From Akkermansia sp. (GTDB lineage Bacteria > Verrucomicrobiota > Verrucomicrobiia > Verrucomicrobiales > Akkermansiaceae): a DNA stretch of 35,788 nucleotides. The notes under the pieces were generated by a model that had not been told where the DNA came from, did no database searches, and saw nothing but the letters and a program-made list of their open reading frames with translations. The stretch is from NCBI GenBank assembly GCA_017415555.1, contig JAFQGF010000015.1:1-35788 (forward strand). The letters run 5' to 3'. Made by a program: the position numbers and the translations under genes. Of the stretch, positions 1 through 7,308 are shown piece after piece. The first letter of the stretch is position 1. Each line of letters begins with the position of its first letter.

Positions 1-229
1 AATTTACCATGCGCACTCTTGACAGAGTATCGGGCGTGAGCATCCATGGCTGCCTCACCTCGTGCGCTTTGGCCTTCTATTCGGTTCTTGTTCATCCTGT
101 CTGTGTTTCGCCTCCGGCTTCCTTCCCACCCCACATTACTGCGGCGCAGTTGCCTTTGGCTATTTGATTCCGCTCTGTCAGCGGCTCATTGGGGACTCTC
201 ACCCCAGTTACGTGTCATGCCTGACGTAC
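1..229 (-). mobile_element. Group IIC intron, 5' part of domain I, cut by the window edge
   Basis: Read on the minus strand this stretch carries landmarks I recognise from the start of bacterial class C (IIC) introns such as the Oceanobacillus one: a 5' end of the form GTACGNNNGGCATG, then GGTGAGAGTCCC, TAGCC plus an A/G-rich segment, GAAGGAAGC, a GAACAAGAAC segment and ATGGATG near the far end, all in the expected order. The proposed first base is the complement of position 229. The rest, including any reverse transcriptase and domain V, lies beyond the left edge. It begins only a few bases after the terminator of the minus-strand PEP-CTERM gene; IIC introns characteristically insert just downstream of Rho-independent terminators in the same orientation. 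The family call is from recalled motifs, not an alignment. Confidence 0.82.
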
Positions 230-233
230 CAGT

Positions 234-268
234 AAAAAGCCGCTGCCCTTTTGCAGAGCAACGGCTTT
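234..268 (-). terminator. Rho-independent terminator of the PEP-CTERM gene
   Basis: On the minus strand a 9-bp stem (258-266 with 238-246, one G-U pair) is followed by a run of T (complement of 234-238). It lies about 20 bases after the stop codon of the PEP-CTERM gene. It also serves as the apparent insertion platform of the group II intron. Confidence 0.85.
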
Positions 269-288
269 CACAACAATGAAAAAGCAGC

Positions 289-990
289 TTACTTGCGGCG
301 GCGGCGCGCAGCCAGACCAGCCAATGCCAGTAGAGAAAGCGTGGCGGTAGTGGGCTCGGGAACTACATTAACACCAATGCTCGTTATGTTGGCAAAACCA
401 GTACTGCCTCCTTCACCCGACCTACGATCAAATGTCATCGTAAATGTCTGTGAAGCTTTCGCATCAATGACAACATCTTGGCTGAAAGTCACAGAGCTAG
501 TACCTGATGCGCTAGTGGCTCCAAGTTCAGCATAAGATTCGCCTAGAGTGGTATAAGCGGTCCCACTCTGCTGCAACTTAACGAGGGTCCAGAGTTTGCC
601 GATACCGTTACCGTGTGTGCCTCCTTCAGAATCAACCGCATTAGCAACGGTACTGAATCCCCCCAAAGTAATGGCATTGTTAGTATTATTCGTTATTTCA
701 AATGTAAGAGTCCAACTGTTATTGCCATTCGTGCCTTGCACAAACTGTACTACGGGCGATATGCCATTGGCTCCGGTATATTCATTCTCGGTAATGGTTC
801 CGGTATAGCCATCCTTATGCCATTCAGTAATAGAAACAAAAGTAAGGCTCAAATCGGAGCTGCCGTTTTGGGAAATAAAGCTTACTCCCGTTGACCAAGT
901 CGCTTCATCGTCTACTTGCGGAGTAAAAGTCAACACCTCAGCTCCCGCAATTCCTGCCAGCGCCAAAAGAGCTATAAAAGTCTTTTTCAT
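289..990 (-). CDS. PEP-CTERM sorting domain protein
   Basis: A 233-residue exported protein. It has an N-terminal signal peptide (MKKTFIALLALAGIAGA), a Ser/Thr/Asn/Gly-rich beta-type body without a recognisable catalytic domain, and a C-terminal sorting signal. That signal is the VPEPTT motif near residue 211, a hydrophobic helix (LSLLALAGLAA) and a terminal RRRRK. PEP-CTERM proteins are exported and processed by exosortase at the cell surface, usually together with exopolysaccharide genes. No exosortase is visible here. The body is rich in N and T, fitting a glycosylated surface protein. The gene has a long leader of about 97 nt whose promoter is split by a possible invertible segment (1100-1261), so expression may be phase variable. 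The first 12 codons recur at 34199-34234 in front of unrelated sequence. Confidence 0.9.
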   Translation of the reverse strand: MKKTFIALLALAGIAGAEVLTFTPQVDDEATWSTGVSFISQNGSSDLSLTFVSITEWHKDGYTGTITENEYTGANGISPVVQFVQGTNGNNSWTLTFEITNNTNNAITLGGFSTVANAVDSEGGTHGNGIGKLWTLVKLQQSGTAYTTLGESYAELGATSASGTSSVTFSQDVVIDAKASQTFTMTFDRRSGEGGSTGFANITSIGVNVVPEPTTATLSLLALAGLAARRRRK

Positions 991-1093
991 GATTGTAAGA
1001 TTGTATTTTTTGTACTTAGAGACGACTCAGTCAGGTGCGCACGCGCCCTCGCGCGATGGGTCATGCAGACACCTATCCCGAGCCGATGGGCAT

Positions 1094-1122
1094 AGTATAC
1101 AGCATTCTTAATGCTGAAGTTG
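1094..1122 (-). promoter_or_regulatory. Split promoter of the PEP-CTERM gene: -10 present, -35 absent in this orientation
   Basis: A perfect-looking -10 box TATACT (complement of 1094-1099) faces the PEP-CTERM gene. The next 17 bases upstream are exactly the inverted repeat 1100-1116. The six bases where a -35 should be (complement of 1117-1122) read CAACTT, a very poor match. Inverting 1117-1244 would put TTGTGT there at a 17-bp spacing. Start of transcription would be near 1087, giving a leader of about 97 nt. Confidence 0.6.
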
Positions 1123-1261
1123 CGAGAAAAATCGAAATAAGAATACGTTAGAGTATTCCACTGCTCGCAGAACTGCCATTTATGAACATCTTTCATCTTC
1201 GCAAGTGAATAATTTTTAATGATTTTTTAACTTTTTGCTTGTGTCAGCATTAAGAATGCTG
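1100..1261. promoter_or_regulatory. Candidate invertible promoter segment (copy 1): 17-bp inverted repeats at 1100-1116 and 1245-1261
   Basis: The left repeat is CAGCATTCTTAATGCTG and the right repeat is its exact reverse complement; each is also an imperfect palindrome with 7-bp arms and a 3-base centre. They enclose 128 bp (1117-1244) of AT-rich sequence. TTGTGT at 1239-1244 touches the inner edge of the right repeat and now points right, toward the response regulator. Only a weak -10 (ATACCT or TACCTT) lies beyond the right repeat. The layout matches an ON/OFF promoter inversion. It could instead be a pair of repressor operators for DNA looping. No recombinase is present in the window. Confidence 0.55.
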
Positions 1262-1431
1262 ATACCTTACTCCGCCTCCTTCTGGCTTTTCTTGCCCCAC
1301 AAGCATGAGGATGGCAGCCACGGCTACCAGCATGGCCAGGCAGTCGAAATCTACAGGTATTGTGACTAATTTGACACATAAAATCGCTTTCCAACAGGCG
1401 GAGTTTGAGGTATACTAACGGCACGAATACT

Positions 1432-2127
1432 ATGGCTGAGCACATTGTTATTGTAGAAGATGACGAAGATATTGCCGCTCTTGTTGCCTTTAATTTGGAA
1501 CGAGAGGGGTGGAATTGTACGCTGGTGCATAATGGAGCAGAAGGCTGGGAAACGATTCGCACCCAGTTGCCGGATTGTGTTATTTTGGACATGATGCTGC
1601 CGGGAATGTCCGGAATCCAAATTTTTACGGAAATGAAGTCGTATGAGTTCACCCGCAACATACCGACTTTGTTTCTGACGGCTCGGGCTCAGATGGAGGA
1701 TAAGTTGGAATGCTTAAGCCTTGGGGCGGATGACTATATCACTAAGCCATTCAGCAGCAAAGAACTCAAATTGCGAGTGCGCAACCTTCTACACCGGGCA
1801 AATGTAGGTGTCGCACGCCTGATTATACAGCAAGGGCCTATTTGTGTAGACAAAGTGAACCAGAATGTATCACTCGATGGGGAACCGCTGGAGCTAACTA
1901 CTGCTGAGTTTAAGATTCTGGCCTACCTGATGGAGCGCCCCGGCAAGGTGCAGAATCGCTACGATTTACAACAAACTCTCCTAGGGTATTCAGATACCAC
2001 GCAAACACGCGCATTGGATACCCACATCAAGCGCTTGCGCCAAAAATTGGGCGCATACGCAGATTACATTGCAACGGAACGCGGAGTAGGGTATTATTTT
2101 TCTGCCCAGCCCGTGAAACCCGAATAA
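1432..2127 (+). CDS. OmpR/PhoB-type response regulator
   Basis: A 231-residue two-component response regulator. The N-terminal receiver domain has the acidic pocket (VEDDED, residues 6-11), the phosphoacceptor aspartate in VILDMMLPG (about residue 53) and the conserved lysine in ITKPFS. The C-terminal winged-helix DNA-binding domain (about residues 125-228) has the ELTTAEFKIL and RALDTHIKRLRQKLG segments and the terminal GVGYYF hairpin. I chose ATG 1432 rather than the upstream in-frame TTG at 1405 because the receiver fold begins immediately after it; a TATACT box at 1411-1416 also fits a start there with a very short leader. No histidine kinase lies next to it, so it is an orphan in this window. 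It faces the Ser/Thr kinase gene tail to tail. Confidence 0.92.
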   Translation: MAEHIVIVEDDEDIAALVAFNLEREGWNCTLVHNGAEGWETIRTQLPDCVILDMMLPGMSGIQIFTEMKSYEFTRNIPTLFLTARAQMEDKLECLSLGADDYITKPFSSKELKLRVRNLLHRANVGVARLIIQQGPICVDKVNQNVSLDGEPLELTTAEFKILAYLMERPGKVQNRYDLQQTLLGYSDTTQTRALDTHIKRLRQKLGAYADYIATERGVGYYFSAQPVKPE

Positions 2128-2158
2128 CAGGTGGTGCCTGTTTACGAATCGCCGAGCC

Positions 2159-4597
2159 TCACTTACGACGGGGAGTACGCCAGGGGTGGCGGTTTCGGCC
2201 GGGGGGACGCATCTGCATGCGCCGGAAACGAGAACGAAGGCTACGGATGCGTTCTGCGTCAAAATCTTTCAGCAGAGCGTTCAGCTCATCCTCACGCTGC
2301 TCCGCATTTTCTGCATCGGCCAGGTAATTCATGGCCACCAGGCGGACAAGGCGGTCGCGTATGTCGGGTGTAAAATCACTGCGGGAGGCCACAAAAGAAA
2401 GCACTCCGAGCGTACGCTCTCGCTCAGCCTTGGCCTGGGCACTCTGACCTGCTTTTTCCAGTTGGGCGGCGTACAAATCCCTTACGGAGAGGAAGAGCAT
2501 GATGAGCTCACTATCGGCGGCGCTGGCTGCCAGCAACTCGCGAGCATAGGTTGCAGCCCGGCTCAGTTCTGACAGCTCTCGGTTCTTCGCAGCAGGATTT
2601 ACCGCAAGGCGCACATAGGCACGCTTGTACAGGTCGTCTTGCGGATTCTCCCTCAGCAGAGCCTCCAGAAGCTTGTCGGGAGTCTCACCATTGGGAGAGA
2701 GAATCGTGCGCACGGAGTCGCTGCGGGTCTCGCTGAGCATTTCCGCCTGCAGCAGACGGGCGCCGGCGTGCCCCGGAGCTTCGCGCAGCATTTCCAGCAG
2801 GCAGCGAGCTGCACGTTCCTCTGCACTACCATGGGCACCCAGCACGGCAGAGGCGATTTCGCGGCGACGCTCCTGGTTGGCGTCTGCCCGCAGGGCGCGA
2901 CCGGTACCCCTGCGATGCAAGGGGCGAGCATGACGAGACAACAACTGCATGGCTCTCACCAACTCAAGCCGCGTCTCAAAATCCGCACTCGCTGGCACCT
3001 GTTTTTCCAGTGCCAGCAACAAGCGCGCAGCCTCCGCATAGCGAGCGGGGCTCTCCTGGGCAAACAGGGAACGCGCCAGGCCCACGGTGGCCGCCACATG
3101 CTCGGCAGAGCCGGCAGGTGTTTGCTGCGTCACGCGGCGGTAATTCTGTTCAGCCATAGCATAATCGCCTGTTTGCAGGGCAATGGTTGCGAGGGTGACG
3201 GAAGCATCGCGCACCTTATCGCTGCTGATGTCGGACTGAGAAGCAAGCTGCTCGTAATAGGGCATGAGATCCTGGAGCAAACGAGCATCCGCCCGGGTGG
3301 GAAGCATACTGCCATCCGTCCCGGTATCGCGGGATACCATGGAATCAAATATGCGTTGCAGGGAGGCATCCGCAATCTGTTCATTCAACTCTGCGCGCTC
3401 TCTCTGCTCGTTCTCACTGCGCAGGGATGACTTAACCTGAGCATACGCAAGAGTGATGGTGGCATACAGGAGCAGAAGCAACAGGGCGGCCACATGGCTC
3501 CACACGGCAGCAGCGGGGCGGCGCTTCATCCACAGACGATACCGGCGCCACAGAGAGGCCGGACGAGCCTTCACCGGTTCGCTGTTGAGCACACGCTGCA
3601 AATCGTCGGCCATGGCGTTCATGGACTCATATCGTCCCGCCGGGTCGAAGGTAATAGCCTTGTTAATAACGGCCCCCAGTTCCCCCATTCCACGCAGGGG
3701 CGGAAGCGGTTGCTCGCAAATTGTCTTGACCAGCACGCCACCCTCGACATCGCGGTACACGGGGCGCCGCCCCAACAGCTCGTAAAGCGTCAGCCCCAGG
3801 CTGTACTGGTCTCCGGCAAAGGAATCCTGCTCTCCACGCAGTCGCTCGGGTGCCATATAACGCACGGTGCCATCGTGGCTCTGAGCCACAAGTGGAGCGT
3901 CCTCTCCGGCATTCAGAATAGTGGCCAGACCAAAGTCGCTCACCAGCAGCACGCCATCATTTCCCAGCAGAAGATTGCCGGGTTTAATATCCCTGTGAAT
4001 CACGCCGTGCTCGTGTGCAAAAGCCAGTGCTTTGGCAGCCTGCAGCCCCACACGAGCTACAGCGTTCTCGTACGCCACTCCCGGAAACGCAGCCCCGAGG
4101 CGTCCGGCACTGAGCCCCTGCCCCTGCACCAAGCCCATCACATAGTAACGATAACGCCCTTCATGGCCAGCACCAAAAACTTCCACTATATTGGTATGGC
4201 GCAAGCCCGCCAGCACCCGGGACTCATTCTCGAAAGCCTCGCTGATACGTACATCCGTGCTCCAGGACGGCGCCAGAATCTTCACAGCAACCTCGCGGTG
4301 CAGAGATTCCTGCCGCGCGCGGAATACCGTGCCCATACCTCCACTGCCGATGCGCTCCAGCAGGTGGTAGTCCCCCAACCGCTCCGGATAATGCGCCATT
4401 ACCGGAGCCGGAGGCATACTCGTGCGACCCAGCCCCTCCACATCCAGCATCATGGGCAGAATGTCCAGCAAATCCACCTCGCAATCCGGATACTCAGCCG
4501 CATACTCCGCCACACTCTTCAACTCCCCGGAACGCACGCGCTCCAGGTATGCCTCAGCCAGCTCTGCCACGAGCTCGTCCTTCTCGGCAGATGTCAT
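2159..4597 (-). CDS. Transmembrane PknB-type Ser/Thr protein kinase with C-terminal TPR-like region
   Basis: An 812-residue kinase. A short N-terminal segment precedes the catalytic domain, which has the Gly loop IGSGGMGTVF (83-92), the ATP lysine K106 (VAVK), the catalytic loop HRDIKPGN (201-208), DFG (221-223) and the APE motif (249-251). All catalytic residues are present, so it should be active. A single membrane helix (about 364-386, preceded by basic residues) separates the cytoplasmic kinase from a long alpha-helical region resembling degenerate TPR repeats, expected outside the cytoplasm. Its start ATG overlaps the stop of the sigma-factor gene by 4 bp (ATGA), implying translational coupling. 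Sigma factor plus kinase pairs like this are common in Planctomycetes and Verrucomicrobia, where the kinase probably controls the sigma factor. The basic, proline-rich last 20 residues are unusual. Confidence 0.92.
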   Translation of the reverse strand: MTSAEKDELVAELAEAYLERVRSGELKSVAEYAAEYPDCEVDLLDILPMMLDVEGLGRTSMPPAPVMAHYPERLGDYHLLERIGSGGMGTVFRARQESLHREVAVKILAPSWSTDVRISEAFENESRVLAGLRHTNIVEVFGAGHEGRYRYYVMGLVQGQGLSAGRLGAAFPGVAYENAVARVGLQAAKALAFAHEHGVIHRDIKPGNLLLGNDGVLLVSDFGLATILNAGEDAPLVAQSHDGTVRYMAPERLRGEQDSFAGDQYSLGLTLYELLGRRPVYRDVEGGVLVKTICEQPLPPLRGMGELGAVINKAITFDPAGRYESMNAMADDLQRVLNSEPVKARPASLWRRYRLWMKRRPAAAVWSHVAALLLLLLYATITLAYAQVKSSLRSENEQRERAELNEQIADASLQRIFDSMVSRDTGTDGSMLPTRADARLLQDLMPYYEQLASQSDISSDKVRDASVTLATIALQTGDYAMAEQNYRRVTQQTPAGSAEHVAATVGLARSLFAQESPARYAEAARLLLALEKQVPASADFETRLELVRAMQLLSRHARPLHRRGTGRALRADANQERRREIASAVLGAHGSAEERAARCLLEMLREAPGHAGARLLQAEMLSETRSDSVRTILSPNGETPDKLLEALLRENPQDDLYKRAYVRLAVNPAAKNRELSELSRAATYARELLAASAADSELIMLFLSVRDLYAAQLEKAGQSAQAKAERERTLGVLSFVASRSDFTPDIRDRLVRLVAMNYLADAENAEQREDELNALLKDFDAERIRSLRSRFRRMQMRPPGRNRHPWRTPRRK

Positions 4598-5172
4598 AAC
4601 ACCCTGCTTTCCATAATCTCCTTCATGCGCTTAAGTGCACGAATATAGCGGATGCTGGCAGCCTTCACTTCAATACCGAGTGCAGCGGCACACTCTGTAT
4701 TGCTCAGCTCCTCAAAATGGCGCAATTCCAGAATTTCGCGGTCGGTATCGGAGAGTTCGCGCATGGCCACACGCGTCTGCTCCAGCAGCTCCATACGCTC
4801 CAGATGCGTGCGGGGGCCCACCAGAGAATCCGCAAAGCGGGAGAGGGCGTTCACCGTCACATCGTTTTCGTTCTCAGCCATGAAGCTCTCCTTCATGGCG
4901 TCTCGTTTACCGGCTGCCAGGTGCCTGCGTTCCATATCGGCTATGGTCTGCAGTGCCAGCTTTCGCAGCTTCACAAACATGGGGACATCCTCGTGCTCCA
5001 GCAAAAACTTCATGCGCCGCCCGCATGCCAAATACGTCTCCTGCGCCACGTCATCCGGGCTCAGACGGCGCAGCAACACGGGCGACATACGCGTCGCAAT
5101 CAAGCGCACCAGGCGATCTCTGTATTGCAGCCAGAGTTCCGCCAACCACAAGTTTTCCGAAGACTCGGCCAT
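4594..5172 (-). CDS. ECF-like RNA polymerase sigma factor (PVC type)
   Basis: A 192-residue sigma-70-family protein. Region 2 is at about residues 10-75 (LWLQYRDRLVRLIATR, SPDDVAQETYLACGRR) and region 4 at about 130-190. Region 4 shows the typical LSDTDREILELRHFEELSNTECAAALGIEVKAASIRY-type helix-turn-helix. The two regions are joined by a long acidic linker, and no anti-sigma domain is visible. It is third in the minus-strand run plsY-gpsA-sigma-kinase and overlaps the kinase gene by 4 bp, so the kinase is its likely partner. It has one of the few strong Shine-Dalgarno sequences in the window. Its regulon cannot be told from here. Confidence 0.9.
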   Translation of the reverse strand: MAESSENLWLAELWLQYRDRLVRLIATRMSPVLLRRLSPDDVAQETYLACGRRMKFLLEHEDVPMFVKLRKLALQTIADMERRHLAAGKRDAMKESFMAENENDVTVNALSRFADSLVGPRTHLERMELLEQTRVAMRELSDTDREILELRHFEELSNTECAAALGIEVKAASIRYIRALKRMKEIMESRVL

Positions 5173-5179
5173 ATCAGAA

Positions 5180-5186
5180 CTCCCCC
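5180..5186 (-). promoter_or_regulatory. Strong Shine-Dalgarno of the sigma-factor gene
   Basis: GGGGGAG on the minus strand, 7 bases before the ATG at 5172. It lies in the 20-bp gap after gpsA. It stands out because most genes in the window have no clear Shine-Dalgarno. Confidence 0.7.
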
Positions 5187-5192
5187 GTTAAC

Positions 5193-6206
5193 TCAATCCT
5201 TGACATTCTCTGCGCGTAAATCGCGGGTCATCAGCTCCTCCAGAGCCTGGCGCGCGGGCTTTCCGGCGTAAAGAATCTCGTACATAGCATCTGTTAGCGG
5301 GGTGCGGACACCGAGCTTACGAGCCAACTGATAGGTGGAAATCGTGTTCGGGATGCCCTCCACCACCTGGCCGATGCGCTGCTGGCACTCCTCCATCGGC
5401 ACGCCGGCAGCAATCATGCGGCCGGCCGTCAGGTTGCGGCTGTGCTCAGAATAGCAGGTCACCACCAAATCCCCCATACCGGAAAGCCCCATGAAGGTTT
5501 CCATCTTGCCACCCAGAGCCATCCCCATGCGGGTCATCTCTGCCAGGGCACGGGTTGCCAGAGCAGCGCGGGCATTGTCACCAAGCCCCAGACCGGCACA
5601 AATACCACTGGCCAGAGCAAACACATTCTTCACCGCACCGCCTATCTGCATACTCACCACATCCGTTGTGGTATAGATACGCAGGAAAGGCGTACTGAGA
5701 CGGTGTTGCACCGCCGTGGCAATATCCGGATCCGCAAAACCCACCAGAGTGAGACTCGGCAGCCCCAGCACAATGTCCTCAGCATGATTGGGGCCAGAAA
5801 GCGCACCCACAGGGCAGGAAAGTTCGGAAGCGAGAATCTCACTCATGAGCATGTTGGTATCTTTCTCGATACCCTTGGAGCAGCTCACCACCACAGCATT
5901 CTCTGCCAGACCGGCAGCAGCCAGACTCTGTGCCACACCGCGCATCACCACACTGGGCACCACAACAATTACTAAGTCAGCCCCTGCCACATCGGCCCAG
6001 TTGCTCGTCACCAGCACATTTTCCGGCAGCGGGCGGGCACCCTCCACCTTGCAGAGGCTCATACGCGTATTGCGGATGATGGAGGCCTCCTCCTCCCGGT
6101 AGGTCCAGAGCACCACATCACCACCGTTATTGCTGGCGGTCAGAGCCAGGGCAGTGCCCCAGGCACCACCACCTATCACAGCCGTTTTCTTAAAAGTCTG
6201 TATCAT
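5193..6206 (-). CDS. gpsA: NAD(P)H-dependent glycerol-3-phosphate dehydrogenase
   Basis: A 337-residue cytoplasmic enzyme that reduces dihydroxyacetone phosphate to sn-glycerol 3-phosphate, the backbone of phospholipids. The N-terminal Rossmann motif is GGGAWGTALA. Family landmarks include VSCSKGIEKDT, the substrate segment SGPNHAEDI, the catalytic lysine in GGAVKNVFALASG and the GLSGMGDLVVTC stretch. The start is placed at ATG 6206 (MIQTFKKTAVIGGG), not at the upstream in-frame ATG, because the Rossmann fold should begin within about ten residues and the longer version would run into plsY. It begins 1 base after the plsY stop. The product supplies the substrate used by PlsY, so the two genes form a phospholipid synthesis pair. 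Confidence 0.96.
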   Translation of the reverse strand: MIQTFKKTAVIGGGAWGTALALTASNNGGDVVLWTYREEEASIIRNTRMSLCKVEGARPLPENVLVTSNWADVAGADLVIVVVPSVVMRGVAQSLAAAGLAENAVVVSCSKGIEKDTNMLMSEILASELSCPVGALSGPNHAEDIVLGLPSLTLVGFADPDIATAVQHRLSTPFLRIYTTTDVVSMQIGGAVKNVFALASGICAGLGLGDNARAALATRALAEMTRMGMALGGKMETFMGLSGMGDLVVTCYSEHSRNLTAGRMIAAGVPMEECQQRIGQVVEGIPNTISTYQLARKLGVRTPLTDAMYEILYAGKPARQALEELMTRDLRAENVKD

Positions 6207-6207
6207 A

Positions 6208-6858
6208 TCACTTGGATTTTTTGGAGAAAGCTTTAGGCTCTGTGCCATTGCACAGGCGCACAATGTTGCTGCGGTGCTTAAACACCACAAGCGCAAATAT
6301 CAGAAACAGCAGCCCCAGCGCCATGCCATCCGCCACACTCAGGGCGCCGTCCTGCCACCAAAACTCCCAAGACGCCGTCAGCACCAACACCAGCCCCGCC
6401 ACCATGCTCGAAAGCGACACATAGCGCGTCAGCACCATCATGATAATCCATGTAGCCAAAATGGAAAGACCCACCGTCAGAGAAAAGGCAAACATGCAGC
6501 CGGCCGTTGTCGCAACACCCTTGCCGCCTTTGAAGCCAAGAAAACATGTATAGGTATGCCCCAACACCAGCGCAAACATCACACCCAGGAACCAGCCCAT
6601 ATCAGCCGCGCTCATAGCGGTCACATCCCCCCCCAGATGGCACTTCATATACAACAGCGGCAACAAACCTTTCAAAAAATCACACACAAACACCGGTATT
6701 CCCCAGGCCTTCCCCAACACGCGCACCGCATTCGTCGCGCCAATATTGCGGGAGCCGTGCTCGCGCAGGTCTATGCCATTTAGCTTCCCTGCGATGAAGC
6801 CGAAGGGAACCGAACCTATCAGGTACGCCGCCACTATGTACAGGATATTCTCAACCAT
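6208..6858 (-). CDS. plsY: Acyl-phosphate:glycerol-3-phosphate acyltransferase
   Basis: A 216-residue integral membrane enzyme that transfers an acyl group from acyl phosphate to glycerol 3-phosphate, the first step of phosphatidic acid synthesis. It shows the three PlsY signatures in order: GSVPFG followed by GSRNIGATN (about 15-45), GHTYTCFLGFKGGKGVATT (about 100-118) and KHRSNIVRLCNGTE near the C-terminus. Five to seven hydrophobic helices are evident, and the length is normal for the family. It is first in the run plsY-gpsA-sigma-kinase. A consensus-like promoter lies only a few bases before its ATG. Confidence 0.96.
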   Translation of the reverse strand: MVENILYIVAAYLIGSVPFGFIAGKLNGIDLREHGSRNIGATNAVRVLGKAWGIPVFVCDFLKGLLPLLYMKCHLGGDVTAMSAADMGWFLGVMFALVLGHTYTCFLGFKGGKGVATTAGCMFAFSLTVGLSILATWIIMMVLTRYVSLSSMVAGLVLVLTASWEFWWQDGALSVADGMALGLLFLIFALVVFKHRSNIVRLCNGTEPKAFSKKSK

Positions 6859-6866
6859 GCGGAGTT

Positions 6867-6895
6867 AGTATACCCTCACAGGCGCGAGATTGCAA
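6867..6895 (-). promoter_or_regulatory. Sigma-70-type promoter of the plsY operon
   Basis: On the minus strand TTGCAA (complement of 6890-6895), a 17-bp spacer and TATACT (complement of 6867-6872). The predicted start near 6860 is within about 2 bases of the ATG at 6858, so the mRNA would be almost leaderless. Confidence 0.65.
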
Positions 6896-7060
6896 TCTTT
6901 TTTTATTAACTCCGCTGTACTTTCTCCATTTTTCCGGGAATTCTGCCCCGTTTCCCCTCACCCTGCACCTCGAAACAAAAAAATCCATCCATTTTTCCCT
7001 GACCAGCAAGCAATTGCGAACTCATGTGACAAAAAAATCAAAAAAATTATCATTTTATGC

Positions 7061-7089
7061 TTGCAATGCTGCCCAAAAACGTGTATACT
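7061..7089 (+). promoter_or_regulatory. Promoter of the tRNA-Phe gene
   Basis: TTGCAA at 7061-7066, a 17-bp spacer and TATACT at 7084-7089, followed by a GC-rich start region. Transcription would begin about 32 bases before the tRNA. Confidence 0.7.
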
Positions 7090-7127
7090 CGCGCCGCACC
7101 CCATCGGAAACGATGGCTTGCAAGAAT

Positions 7128-7200
7128 GGCTCGGTAGCTCAGTTGGTAGAGCAGCGGATTGAAAATCCGCGTGTCGGCGGTTCGATCCCGTCCCGAGCCA
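7128..7200 (+). tRNA. tRNA-Phe (anticodon GAA)
   Basis: A 73-nt cloverleaf with acceptor stem GGCTCGG/CCGAGCC, anticodon loop TTGAAAA, T-loop TTCGATC and discriminator A at 7200. CCA is not encoded. It is followed at once by a T-rich run and a terminator. Confidence 0.97.
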
Positions 7201-7208
7201 TTTTTTTT

Positions 7209-7232
7209 ATGCCCGTCTATCGGGCATTTTTT
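7209..7232 (+). terminator. Terminator after tRNA-Phe
   Basis: A 7-bp stem ATGCCCG/CGGGCAT with a 5-base loop, then a run of T. It lies between the two tRNA genes, so tRNA-Pro may need its own or read-through transcription. Confidence 0.85.
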
Positions 7233-7234
7233 CT

Positions 7235-7308
7235 CGGGGCGTAGCTCAGCCTGGTAGAGCGCCAGCTTTGGGAGCTGGATGTCGCAGGTTCGAATCCTGT
7301 CGCCCCGA
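7235..7308 (+). tRNA. tRNA-Pro (anticodon TGG)
   Basis: A 74-nt cloverleaf with acceptor stem CGGGGCG/CGCCCCG, anticodon stem CCAGC/GCTGG with loop TTTGGGA, T-loop TTCGAAT and discriminator A. CCA is not encoded. Its 3' end marks the left border of the accessory region; a piece of its end and the following 65-70 bases recurs at 20441. Confidence 0.97.

Larger units (their letters stand above)
955..1362. repeat. Dispersed 408-bp module, copy 1
   Basis: This segment recurs in the same orientation at 34199-34605. The left flank (955-1099, containing the start of the PEP-CTERM gene and its leader) differs from copy 2 at about nine of 145 positions. The right block (1262-1362) differs at four of 101. 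The interior between the two 17-bp inverted repeats is much more diverged, although its two ends are similar. Homology stops at 1362, exactly where copy 2 meets the putative left end of an insertion sequence. No gene is supported in 991-1431 apart from this module. Confidence 0.9.

Noticed and set aside
1256..1369. A 37-codon plus-strand frame (MLIPYSASFWLFLPHKHEDG...) conserved in copy 2 of the module
   Set aside because: The changes between copies in the conserved part all alter the amino acid and none is silent, and the ATG lies inside the inverted repeat. Conservation looks like DNA-level, not protein-level.
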